DNA of 11,204 nucleotides from JBEIHI01 sp964655245 (GTDB lineage: Bacteria; Bdellovibrionota; UBA2394): contig CAZZLQ010000063.1 of assembly GCA_964655245.1 (NCBI GenBank), forward strand, positions 1 to 11,204. The letters run 5' to 3'. The notes under the pieces were generated by a model. That model made no database searches. It had not been told where the DNA came from and saw nothing but the letters and a program-made list of their open reading frames with translations. Positions 1 to 5,412 of this stretch are shown piece by piece (the first letter of the stretch is position 1; every line of letters begins with the position of its first letter). The position numbers and the translations under genes are program-made.

Positions 1-5
1 GGGTC

Positions 6-35
6 TCGTCTGTCCTCATTCAAGTGGACAGACGA
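6..35. terminator. 10-bp stem-loop, copy 1 of a three-copy hairpin repeat
   Basis: TCGTCTGTCC (6-15) and GGACAGACGA (26-35) form a perfect 10-bp stem around a 10-nt loop. It lies about 110 nt downstream of the lipoprotein fragment on the minus strand, the same position as its twin at 9381-9410. That suggests a 3'-end role such as termination or mRNA stabilisation. There is no T-tract on either strand, so it is not a textbook intrinsic terminator. The core CATTCAAGTGGACAGACGAA recurs at 10938, where the context is not a gene end. Confidence 0.4.
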
Positions 36-145
36 ACTTTGTCAGCCGGGGATCCGACATCAGTCAAAGACCTCACTGGCCGCCGAGCCTGGTTGGCGCC
101 GAGCACACTGAAAACGAAGAATCCGACCATCTCACTCTCCGCTGA

Positions 146-322
146 TCACATAATCACAGTCATAGTACCGACAGTCATCTCATCGCAATCAATGGGACCC
201 GATCCCACTCCCATCGAATTCCACTCATTCATTGTGAGAACGGTCGAACCCGCAGTCGCTGACGTGCTCATTGTATAGCTTCCGCGGCCACCACAATCCA
301 CATAGGTCAAAGCACAACCGGA
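146..322 (-). pseudogene. 5'-truncated lipoprotein gene, paralogue of 9484-9828
   Basis: The minus strand encodes the last 57 or so residues of the same small protein found intact at 9484-9828, running from SGCALTYVDC to the shared C-terminus MTVGTMTVIM. There are about five substitutions, including loss of one cysteine (GGRGCS in the intact copy, GGRGSY here). The part encoding the signal peptide, lipobox and first 30 mature residues is missing. At that point the sequence switches to the dyad element at 320-374. The frame stays open through the element into the gap, giving an unrelated-looking extension. I infer a gene broken by insertion or recombination at the element. A fused gene with a new N-terminus hidden in the gap cannot be excluded. 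Confidence 0.7.
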
Positions 323-374
323 GCAATAGGGGGTCAGGAAGTGCTGGATTGAGACGTGACCCCTTATTCCTGGG
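320..374. repeat. GGGGTCA/TGACCCC dyad element, copy A
   Basis: This 55-nt stretch is identical to 735-789. AATAGGGGGTCA (325-336) pairs with TGACCCCTTATT (357-368) as a 12-bp stem with a single G-T wobble around a 20-nt loop. Dyads with GGGGTCA arms are known as REP-like or MITE-like repeats in many proteobacteria, often associated with REP-associated tyrosine transposases (RAYTs). No transposase is visible in the window. The element sits exactly at the break point of the lipoprotein fragment, and its right side enters the assembly gap, so its full extent is unknown. Confidence 0.75.
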
Positions 375-474
375 NNNNNNNNNNNNNNNNNNNNNNNNNN
401 NNNNNNNNNNNNNNNNNNNNNNNNNNNNNNNNNNNNNNNNNNNNNNNNNNNNNNNNNNNNNNNNNNNNNNNNNN
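375..474. other. Assembly gap of 100 Ns
   Basis: Exactly 100 unknown bases, the conventional size for a scaffold gap of unknown length. The true distance and content between 374 and 475 are not given. The gap adjoins a repeat on one side and a duplicated segment on the other, a usual cause of assembly breaks. Any reading frame translated across it is meaningless. Confidence 0.98.
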
Positions 475-580
475 CTTGAAGTGCAAACACGACCGCACTC
501 TTTAGCTCACGTTTCACCTGAGCCAAAAATCGATCAAAGCCTTCGCTACCTTTTGAACCTGAATTGTTACGATCACTCAT
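475..580 (-). CDS. Partial Yip1-like membrane protein, N-terminal 35 codons
   Basis: This encodes the first 35 residues of a close paralogue of the membrane protein at 3110-4156. The start is MSDRNNSGSKG and the conserved part is FDRFLAQVKRELKSAVVFALQ. The start at 580 is chosen because a strong AGAGGAG sits four bases before it, and the same site is present in the intact paralogue. The DNA matches 4051-4156 closely, but the acidic/polar residues 2-15 differ (SDRNN versus TDENG). The gene continues into the gap, so whether a complete second copy exists cannot be told. Only the cytoplasmic amphipathic start, before the first membrane segment, is visible. Confidence 0.65.
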
Positions 581-734
581 AAAACTCCTCTCAAATAAAA
601 ACAAAGCTGCTTACTGCCAGAACGAAAAGCAAAAGCAAGGCCTAGTCCAAATCCAACCTAAACCCCTCCACCACGACCTATTGACCACCCCAAACCGGAG
701 GGAAACACGGAAGATTCGCCAGATGGAAGGCTTA
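475..734. repeat. Dispersed duplication, copy 1 (partner 4051-4316)
   Basis: About 260 nt match 4051-4316 closely. The segment covers the 5' end of a Yip1-like gene and about 155 nt of upstream DNA. Differences are scattered substitutions plus one fewer unit of an AAAAGC hexanucleotide repeat (two at 625-636, three at 4201-4218). Similarity stops at the common GGCTTA (729-734 and 4311-4316). From there this copy passes directly into dyad element B, while the other passes into unique sequence. The duplication includes the whole presumed control region of the gene. Confidence 0.9.
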
Positions 735-790
735 GGAGCAATAGGGGGTCAGGAAGTGCTGGATTGAGACGTGACCCCTTATTCCTGGGG
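735..790. repeat. GGGGTCA/TGACCCC dyad element, copy B
   Basis: This copy is identical to copy A over 55 nt. The stem arms are 740-751 and 772-783: 12 bp, one G-T wobble, 20-nt loop. On its left it abuts the end of the duplicated Yip1 upstream segment. On its right it is followed within 80 nt by the promoter of the two-gene module. The absence of any base change between A and B contrasts with the diverged duplications around them. That suggests recent copying, gene conversion, or one element being involved in a recombination. Confidence 0.75.
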
Positions 791-800
791 CCACTCACCG

Positions 801-814
801 AGATCTGCAGATCT
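801..814. promoter_or_regulatory. 14-bp perfect palindrome upstream of module promoter
   Basis: AGATCTGCAGATCT is a perfect palindrome between dyad element B and the AT-rich promoter of the 867 operon. It is about 20 nt upstream of the first TATAAT. It could be a regulator site, but it may be chance; there is no second copy in the window. Confidence 0.3.
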
Positions 815-825
815 TTGCTGCGCTC

Positions 826-867
826 TATATATTGTATAATCCATTATAATGTGATATACAATAGATA
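826..867 (+). promoter_or_regulatory. Promoter and 9-bp inverted-repeat operator of the two-gene module
   Basis: TATTGTATA (830-838) and TATACAATA (855-863) are perfect 9-bp inverted arms separated by 16 nt. With one mismatch the symmetry extends to 826 and 867. Two consensus -10 hexamers TATAAT lie at 835-840 and 845-850, one overlapping the left arm and one in the spacer; no good -35 is visible. The right arm ends four bases before the start codon at 867. A protein bound here would block both promoter and start codon, the arrangement expected for autoregulation by an antitoxin. Transcripts would have only a 10-20 nt leader and there is no Shine-Dalgarno sequence. Confidence 0.65.
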
Positions 868-1397
868 TGAACGACCCCCTCGCCCTCTTCCGGGCTCTCG
901 ATGCCGAGCTTGGCCAGGCCAAACAAGTCCGCGAGATTGTGATCTGCGGCGGAGCCGCTCTCATTGCCTTAGGTATTGTCTCGCGGGAAACTCGCGATGT
1001 CGACGTTTTGATCCCAGACTTGGATCCGTTTCTTGAAGAAGCTGCCCACAAGATTGCTCCACGCTTTCAGCTCAAGAGTGGTTGGCTCAATAATGGTCCC
1101 CGAGATTTAACTAAACAACTTCCCAGGGAATGGCGAAGCAATTGCACGGAAGTCTTTAGGGGAAAGAGCCTCAAGATCCTCTCGATTGGTCGAGCCGACT
1201 TGATTCGATCCAAGCTCTATGCAGCTTGCGACCGCCAAGAACATCTTCCTGATCTCATTGCTTTGAAGCCAACACCAAGCGAACTCGCAGAAGCCGAGGA
1301 GTGGACTCTAGAGCGAGACGCCTCGGAAGTTTGGCCACAGATCGTAAGCGAATGCGTGGCATTTGTTAAAAGAAAGCTAGGTCATGACAAAAACTAA
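867..1397 (+). CDS. DUF6036/AbiEii-like predicted nucleotidyltransferase (possible toxin)
   Basis: This 176-aa cytoplasmic protein has the signature of minimal nucleotidyltransferases: a glycine-rich CGGAALIALG at residues 27-36 followed by RETRDVDVLIP at 40-50, in which D44 and D46 are the likely metal-binding pair. A second block at 113-130 (IRSKLYAACDRQEHLPDL) resembles the K-x6-R-x5-D pattern of DUF6036 and AbiEii-type proteins. In that group the enzyme commonly serves as the toxin of type IV-like or MNT-type modules by transferring nucleotides to an RNA or protein. It is the first gene of a two-gene operon, overlaps the next by 14 nt, and has an operator-like inverted repeat over its start. 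The gene order is enzyme first, the reverse of classical AbiEi-AbiEii. Family assignment is from motifs only; the substrate is unknown. Confidence 0.7.
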   Translation: MNDPLALFRALDAELGQAKQVREIVICGGAALIALGIVSRETRDVDVLIPDLDPFLEEAAHKIAPRFQLKSGWLNNGPRDLTKQLPREWRSNCTEVFRGKSLKILSIGRADLIRSKLYAACDRQEHLPDLIALKPTPSELAEAEEWTLERDASEVWPQIVSECVAFVKRKLGHDKN

Positions 1398-2082
1398 AGT
1401 CGATTTCGATGATATCCGAGACAGATGGGAGAACTTGGGCATTGCGTTTGCCCACTCCCATTCAAAGGTTCAACATGCTGATCCTGAAGTAACCATTATC
1501 GACTCGCTGAAGGAGTTTCAAAACGATCGAAAGATACTCGCTCTCATTTTGGCATGGCTTGATGAGTTTGGTGATCTCGTCCATGTCGAGCGGATCAAGG
1601 CATTGACCCACAATCTGCCTGCCAATGAGTTAGCTTGGCTTGGCGGTATCGCGCATCGCCAGACCATCAATCGCACAGCTTCAAAAAATCTACGTTGGCA
1701 AACGATCGTTGACACCATTCAGAAACGTCTTGGGAAGCAAAAACCTCACTTTGAAACTTCCAAGCTGGATGAACTTCAAGCCAAACGAAGCGGCGCGGAC
1801 GAATCCTTTGCTCGTTTTGGCATTAAAATTCCAAAACTTTCGATGTCTGATCCAAAAAAGATTAAGTCCCGTGAAGTTGTCAAAAAAAACCTTTGGCTTC
1901 AAATGCGATTGCTTTTTGGAACCAACTGGCGAGCTGATGTCGCCACCTCGATTTTACTCGGGCTCGCACAGACGTCCTACCAAGCCAGGAAAGTTCTAGG
2001 CTGCTCTCCCGAGGCCGCTCATCGAAACTGGAATGCGCTCAAAGAAGTCGAGGTTGAGAGAGTACTTAAAGGGCTTGTCTAG
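1384..2082 (+). CDS. Partner of the nucleotidyltransferase; candidate HTH antitoxin
   Basis: This 232-aa, largely helical cytoplasmic protein is not one I recognise by family. Residues 181-224 (NWRADVATSILLGLAQTSYQ, then ARKVLGCSPEAAHRNWNAL) look like a helix-turn-helix with a preceding helix, of the kind in which Y199/A201 to A212 would form the recognition unit. The middle, 118-165, is lysine-rich and polar and could be a linker. ATG at 1384 lies inside the last codons of the upstream gene, so the two are probably translated together; only a weak TAGG precedes it. Because it is obligately paired with a nucleotidyltransferase and may bind DNA, I infer an antitoxin/autorepressor acting on the 826-867 operator. 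It may instead be a second toxin subunit or an effector. The stop faces the end of the convergent hydrolase gene 26 nt away. Confidence 0.65.
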   Translation: MTKTKVDFDDIRDRWENLGIAFAHSHSKVQHADPEVTIIDSLKEFQNDRKILALILAWLDEFGDLVHVERIKALTHNLPANELAWLGGIAHRQTINRTASKNLRWQTIVDTIQKRLGKQKPHFETSKLDELQAKRSGADESFARFGIKIPKLSMSDPKKIKSREVVKKNLWLQMRLLFGTNWRADVATSILLGLAQTSYQARKVLGCSPEAAHRNWNALKEVEVERVLKGLV

Positions 2083-2106
2083 TGGCCATACGGCTTGCAC
2101 AAGCCC
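2071..2106. terminator. Possible bidirectional terminator between convergent genes
   Basis: GGGCTTGT (2071-2078) and ACAAGCCC (2099-2106) form an 8-bp stem around 20 nt, overlapping the stop of the plus-strand gene (2080-2082). A smaller alternative hairpin, GGCTTG/CAAGCC, uses the same right arm. Neither strand has a T-tract, so this may only be a weak or Rho-assisted end. Confidence 0.35.
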
Positions 2107-2108
2107 GC

Positions 2109-3119
2109 CTACCTTGGAATGTGGCACTTACAAAGATACTCGCAGTGGCCGTTGCAAGTAAACGTACCCATATCAATCGGTGCCACTACACAGCGCATCA
2201 CACACTTATCAGGATCGGTGCGATCAATCTCTGTGATACTGTTCCACCAATCCATACAGGTAGCAGAGATCTGACGCGCCTTTGGAGAGCCGCGCTTGTC
2301 AAACTCCTTAAGGCCATCAATCACAAACCCTATGATTTTTTCTCCACTCGATTCCCCAAAAAGATAGTACTTCAAAAACTCGTGATCAAAATAGCCTGGC
2401 TTTGGCTGAGAGTTTGTGAAATTGGCACTCAGCGGAGAATTCAAGCCAGCGCTGCTGCCAGGAATCAGATGATTGATCACGCCATCGGAAGTCAGAGTAA
2501 GATAAGGCCCATCAAGAGCCACATGATCCGCAGGGGTTGCGACCGACACAAGCTTCAGCCGATCGGCCTCCTTCGATTGTGGAGATCCAATATCAGATTG
2601 CTGGCTGATCAGTTCAAAAGCCATATTTGAAAAAAGATTGCCCTGGGAATGAGCAATCGTCAGCACAGATCCATTTTGATCAAGAACTGCTCGGTAGCTG
2701 GCGATTTGCTCATCAAGATTGGGAGCTGCTCGCAGCGAGGCTCGAAAGCGACTGAGCCCTTCAGCCACTTCATCTTGAAACCACTGAGGCGCAATCCCAA
2801 GATCAAAGTACCACTTCCAAAACTCCGTTAGATCCTCATACTTTTTCTGCTCATAAGCTTCCAAAAGATCGAGTACCAGGCCCTCACTAAAGTTGTACGC
2901 AAGACTAAAGCTCACACGAGAAGGCCTGATCTCGGTCTCAGTTAGCCTGCCAAGAACTGCATCTGCAACTGCCTCTCTAGAGTCAAAGGCCTCCTGCCAA
3001 CTGTTTTTTACCCCGTTGGCATAAAAGACCACCATGGGCTCACCACAAATGCTATAGGCGTGCACACCCTCAAAGCGCAGGAACGCAATCGATAAAGTCA
3101 AAAGAAGAGCTAGTCGCAT
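2109..3119 (-). CDS. Secreted alpha/beta-hydrolase-like protein with Cys-rich tail
   Basis: This is a 336-aa exported protein. MRLALLLTLSIAFLRFEGVHA is a signal peptide with likely cleavage after A21. The order FYANGVKNS (32-40), YNFSEGLVLDLLEAYEQK (75-92) and VLTIAHSQGN (152-161) matches a family of predicted lipases/esterases. In that family the strand-turn serine lies in an xHSxG nucleophile elbow, here S158. H246 in YFDHEFL is the likely catalytic histidine. The last 50 residues hold seven cysteines (CMDWW, KCVMRC, FTCNGHCEYLCKC), probably disulfide-bonded in the periplasm or outside. Start ATG at 3119 overlaps the stop of the upstream Yip1-like gene by 10 nt, so the two are translationally coupled and probably work together at the envelope. 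The substrate is unknown. Confidence 0.75.
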   Translation of the reverse strand: MRLALLLTLSIAFLRFEGVHAYSICGEPMVVFYANGVKNSWQEAFDSREAVADAVLGRLTETEIRPSRVSFSLAYNFSEGLVLDLLEAYEQKKYEDLTEFWKWYFDLGIAPQWFQDEVAEGLSRFRASLRAAPNLDEQIASYRAVLDQNGSVLTIAHSQGNLFSNMAFELISQQSDIGSPQSKEADRLKLVSVATPADHVALDGPYLTLTSDGVINHLIPGSSAGLNSPLSANFTNSQPKPGYFDHEFLKYYLFGESSGEKIIGFVIDGLKEFDKRGSPKARQISATCMDWWNSITEIDRTDPDKCVMRCVVAPIDMGTFTCNGHCEYLCKCHIPR

Positions 3120-4156
3120 GCCTCAGGCCCCGGAAAGCGTCTCAACTCAAAGACTTTGCCGCTAAAGCCCTGATTGTATCTCGCCCAAGCTCTCACTTTT
3201 GCAGGCGTATCAAAGGTCAAAGCCGTTAACTTCTGATTGACCTCATTCACCTGAACCGGATCATTCCATACGTAGCCAGCGCAAGATGATCCACGTACGG
3301 AGAGACCCAGTCCCCCCTCTAAATCCTCCGGAAAATCTAAAACGAACTGATGAAATCGAGCGAGCTGCTCAACAAGACGTTTCTTGCGAGGATCCGAGCC
3401 AAACTCTCTATCAATCCACTCCTGAACCTTCTTCGAAAGACGAATCTTCTTCGGATCAAAATCACCTCCACCTGATCCCTCCCGATCAACTCCTTCAGCG
3501 ATCTCCCCCACCCTCTCATCCGCACTCTGCTCAAACGATGAAAGGGATAAATCGGGACTTTGAGTCGATGCACTAATCAAGGGAAAGAGCATGATGATAA
3601 GGAGTATCAGCGACATCGCCCGAGCCAGATTGGGAGCCACTTGAAATCGATTTCGAAGCCCAAAGTAAAACAGCCCCACAAAAACGAGACTAAACACAAA
3701 GACACCCCAATCCGATAAAGAAGCCGGCAAATACCCCACCACTGATGCCATCAAGAGCGTTGGAATCGAGGCCACCACAACAAGCTCAGCAAGATCCTTC
3801 ACCAAAACCGGATGCTTAAACTTCTCTAGAACAAGCCAACAGATCCCCACCAGCACTGCTGCATAAAACAAAATACTCGGTGCAAAGATTAGAAACATGC
3901 TTGAGGCGAAGCTAAACAATCCAAAGCCCCAACCTCCCGAAAGTGCTCCGACAATGACACTGACCGCAGCAACCAAAAGATAGCTGACGATCAACATCCA
4001 CCACGTCGCACTTCCGATTGTCCGCACAGACCTCACAGGATGCCTGAGGACTTGAAGTGCAAACACGACCGCACTCTTTAGCTCACGTTTCACCTGAGCC
4101 AAAAACCGATCAAAGCCTTCATTACCTTTTGAACCCGAACCATTCTCATCCGTCAT
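3110..4156 (-). CDS. Yip1-like inner-membrane protein with periplasmic C-terminal domain
   Basis: This 348-aa protein starts at the ATG at 4156, four bases after AGAGGAG. An in-frame extension to 4270 is rejected because it would translate the AAAAGC repeat and lacks a ribosome site. Residues 15-40 are an amphipathic, basic cytoplasmic segment. About five membrane segments follow (about 51-72, 86-110, 122-143, 150-167, 179-197). This is the layout of bacterial Yip1-domain proteins, whose function is mostly unknown. After the last segment comes a low-complexity acidic/Gly-Ser linker (200-235) and a soluble domain of about 110 residues with two cysteines (SSCAGY, EACD), probably periplasmic. 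It is the first gene of an operon with the secreted hydrolase, with a 10-nt overlap. A near-identical 5' end is duplicated at 475-734. Confidence 0.7.
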   Translation of the reverse strand: MTDENGSGSKGNEGFDRFLAQVKRELKSAVVFALQVLRHPVRSVRTIGSATWWMLIVSYLLVAAVSVIVGALSGGWGFGLFSFASSMFLIFAPSILFYAAVLVGICWLVLEKFKHPVLVKDLAELVVVASIPTLLMASVVGYLPASLSDWGVFVFSLVFVGLFYFGLRNRFQVAPNLARAMSLILLIIMLFPLISASTQSPDLSLSSFEQSADERVGEIAEGVDREGSGGGDFDPKKIRLSKKVQEWIDREFGSDPRKKRLVEQLARFHQFVLDFPEDLEGGLGLSVRGSSCAGYVWNDPVQVNEVNQKLTALTFDTPAKVRAWARYNQGFSGKVFELRRFPGPEACD

Positions 4157-4316
4157 AAAACTCCTCTCAAATAAAAACAAAGCGACTTGCCGCCAGAACG
4201 AAAAGCAAAAGCAAAAGCAAGGCCTAGTCCAAATCCAACCTAAACCCCTCCACCACGACCCATCGACCACCCCAAACCGGAGGGAAACACGGAAGATTCG
4301 CCAGATGGAAGGCTTA
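4051..4316. repeat. Dispersed duplication, copy 2 (partner 475-734)
   Basis: This holds the 5' part of the Yip1-like gene and its upstream region, matched at 475-734. It contains three AAAAGC units at 4201-4218 where the partner has two. The conserved upstream block (4157-4316) presumably includes the promoter, but I could not identify convincing -35/-10 boxes. The right-hand limit of similarity is GGCTTA at 4311-4316. Confidence 0.9.
4201..4218. repeat. AAAAGC hexanucleotide tandem repeat (3 units)
   Basis: Three perfect AAAAGC units lie about 45 nt upstream of the Yip1-like start codon. The paralogous upstream region has two units at 625-636. The copy-number difference shows that the tract changes by slippage. 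It could alter promoter spacing or leader length, but it is outside the coding region as I define it. Confidence 0.8.
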
Positions 4317-4336
4317 TCGATACAAAAGAGGACCAG

Positions 4337-4359
4337 AAAAAAGATTGAGTTGCTCCCAA
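4337..4359 (-). terminator. Weak intrinsic terminator after the beta-barrel gene
   Basis: On the minus strand, TTGGG-AGCAA-CTCAA (4359-4345) forms a 5-bp stem with one wobble. It is followed by TC and six Ts (4342-4337), about 36 nt past the stop of the barrel gene. The stem is short, so efficiency would be modest. Confidence 0.4.
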
Positions 4360-4394
4360 TGCCCTAGCACTGCTCTCAGCATTTTACCTAGTCG

Positions 4395-4928
4395 CTAGAA
4401 ACTCCAACCGAAACTCATGTGAGGCCAAATCAAAAAGTTTCTGTCCCCGTCTTCCAATTTGTGGGAGACATCTTTCCCCAAAAACGTCGTTACACCGATT
4501 CGGAACTGAAAGCCCTCAGATGTCGGCTGAAAGCGGTATCCAACTACTCCTAGGCCATACATTTCCAAACCCGGTTCCACAGCAAGTAGCGATTTTCCAG
4601 CCGAGTAACTGACACTTGCTCCACCTCCGAGCTCCAATGCATGCGATCCTGAACGAAGCCCCATATAATTAACAAGGATCGGGCAGCTGATTACGTAATC
4701 ATCAAAGGCCGACCAAGTGCTCTGCAGAGGCGCATATTCGGCTCCGACCCTCAATCCAAAATCTTTATTGATGAGGCGCTCATAATTGATGGAGTAAAAA
4801 AAGCCTGCACCCAAGCCTTCAACAAAAAAAGAATTTTTGGCCGACTCCGACGAGGCCTTCAGCACGTTTGTCGAGATAATCAAAATCGTTTGACCCCAAG
4901 TGCGACTCAAGAAACAATGAAAGATCAT
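4395..4928 (-). CDS. Small outer-membrane beta-barrel protein
   Basis: This 177-aa protein shows alternating short amphipathic strands such as FFVEGLGAGFFYSINYERL, DFGLRVGAEYAPL, ALELGGGASVSYS, FQFRIGVTTFLG and HMSFGWSF. It ends in phenylalanine, the usual C-terminal signal for BAM-dependent insertion. It resembles generic 8-strand OmpW/OmpA-type barrel proteins; the specific role is unknown. The start is uncertain. The first ATG (4928) has no ribosome site, and its leader, with TILIISTNVL as hydrophobic core and possible cleavage at LKA-SS (after residue 25), is a mediocre signal peptide. The 5' end overlaps the predicted promoter of the divergent lipoprotein at 4941. The N-terminus may have been altered, or a non-ATG start may be used. 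Confidence 0.65.
   Translation of the reverse strand: MIFHCFLSRTWGQTILIISTNVLKASSESAKNSFFVEGLGAGFFYSINYERLINKDFGLRVGAEYAPLQSTWSAFDDYVISCPILVNYMGLRSGSHALELGGGASVSYSAGKSLLAVEPGLEMYGLGVVGYRFQPTSEGFQFRIGVTTFLGKDVSHKLEDGDRNFLIWPHMSFGWSF
4890..4918 (+). promoter_or_regulatory. Sigma70-type promoter for the 4941 lipoprotein
   Basis: TTGACC (4890-4895) and AACAAT (4913-4918) are separated by 17 bp, giving 5/6 and 4/6 matches to consensus. Transcription would begin near 4925, leaving a leader of about 16 nt that just includes the GGGAGG ribosome site at 4931-4936. The promoter lies within the 5' end of the divergent beta-barrel ORF. Confidence 0.5.
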
Positions 4929-4940
4929 CAGGGAGGTTCT

Positions 4941-5372
4941 ATGCGGTTCTGGATTTTGACAGCTTTTGTTTTGGGCTCTTGTGGAGGCTCAGGTGGAGCA
5001 GACTTTGTGATCGATTCAGAGATTTTTGATGGCAGTTACTCGATCTCGGGGACAATCACTTTGCCGGCAGCAGTTTCTGACAAGGGGGCCACGCTGAATG
5101 TAGCGAGGGTTTCTGCAGGCGGAGGATCTGAGCTTGTCAGCCAGAGAGCCTCGGGCAGCTCCCTGACTTACAGAATTTCGAATCTCCCAGCGGGATCTTA
5201 CACCGTTCAAATGCGAATCGATGTCGATGGCAATGGTACATTCAACGATGCGGGCGACTATGAGGGCTATTGCTGTGGAACCCTAGCAGCTCCAATCACG
5301 GACTCAAACGAGGCCACCGAGATCTCAGTCACAACTGCTAGCCTCACGAATCAGAATTTCGGACTTGAGTAG
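4941..5372 (+). CDS. Small lipoprotein with beta-sandwich-like domain
   Basis: This is a 143-aa lipoprotein. MRFWILTAFVLGSC is a short signal peptide with lipobox LGSC and acylated C14, followed by a Gly/Ser-rich spacer. From about residue 34 the sequence (SISGTITLP, ATLNVARVS, YRISNLPAGSYTVQMRIDVD) reads like a carboxypeptidase-regulatory or transthyretin-like beta-sandwich. DVDGNGTFNDAGD (94-106) is an acidic, calcium-loop-like insertion, and a CC pair sits at 111-112. ATG at 4941 is used because GGGAGG precedes it by four bases; an upstream in-frame ATG at 4890 would overlap the predicted promoter. It is the only plus-strand gene between 2083 and 11039, and it converges with the large lipoprotein gene. 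Confidence 0.75.
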   Translation: MRFWILTAFVLGSCGGSGGADFVIDSEIFDGSYSISGTITLPAAVSDKGATLNVARVSAGGGSELVSQRASGSSLTYRISNLPAGSYTVQMRIDVDGNGTFNDAGDYEGYCCGTLAAPITDSNEATEISVTTASLTNQNFGLE

Positions 5373-5412
5373 ATGAGCAAAGCGTCCCTGGGTTCATCTC
5401 AGTTCTCCACTG

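Larger units (their letters stand above)
1..322. repeat. Dispersed duplication, copy 1 (partner 9376-9660)
   Basis: Bases 1-322 align almost base for base with 9376-9660. Both contain a stem-loop, a short spacer and the 3' half of a small lipoprotein gene read on the minus strand. The main difference is a 34-bp block at 56-89, present here and absent between 9430 and 9431. There are also scattered substitutions and a small indel near 96-103. Similarity stops exactly where the dyad element at 320-374 begins; the partner continues into the intact lipoprotein. The scattered differences argue for a real diverged paralogous segment and not an assembly artefact. The left limit is unknown because the window starts inside it. 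Confidence 0.9.

Noticed and set aside
146..604. Apparent fusion of the Yip1-like N-terminus to the lipoprotein C-terminus on the minus strand
   Set aside because: The frame only continues because 100 placeholder Ns are translated as unknown residues. The gap size is arbitrary, so the frame relation is meaningless.
320..790. CRISPR-like array from two identical repeats
   Set aside because: Only two copies, separated by a gap and a gene fragment, with no regular spacers and no cas genes; they are dyad elements.
2082..2630. 182-aa ORF on the plus strand
   Set aside because: It is antisense to the convincing secreted hydrolase and shows no recognisable protein features.
3286..3576. Plus-strand and alternative-frame ORFs inside the Yip1-like gene
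   Set aside because: They are shadows of the low-complexity linker and C-terminal domain, with no start signals.
3110..4270. Longer Yip1-like protein starting at 4270
   Set aside because: The extra 38 residues translate upstream DNA including the AAAAGC repeat (CFCFCFSF), and there is no ribosome site, while AGAGGAG sits just before 4156.
5373..5412. Possible terminator between the convergent lipoprotein genes (AGATGA/TTCATCT arms)
   Set aside because: The stem is only 5-6 bp with a long loop and no T-tract, so it is not supportable.
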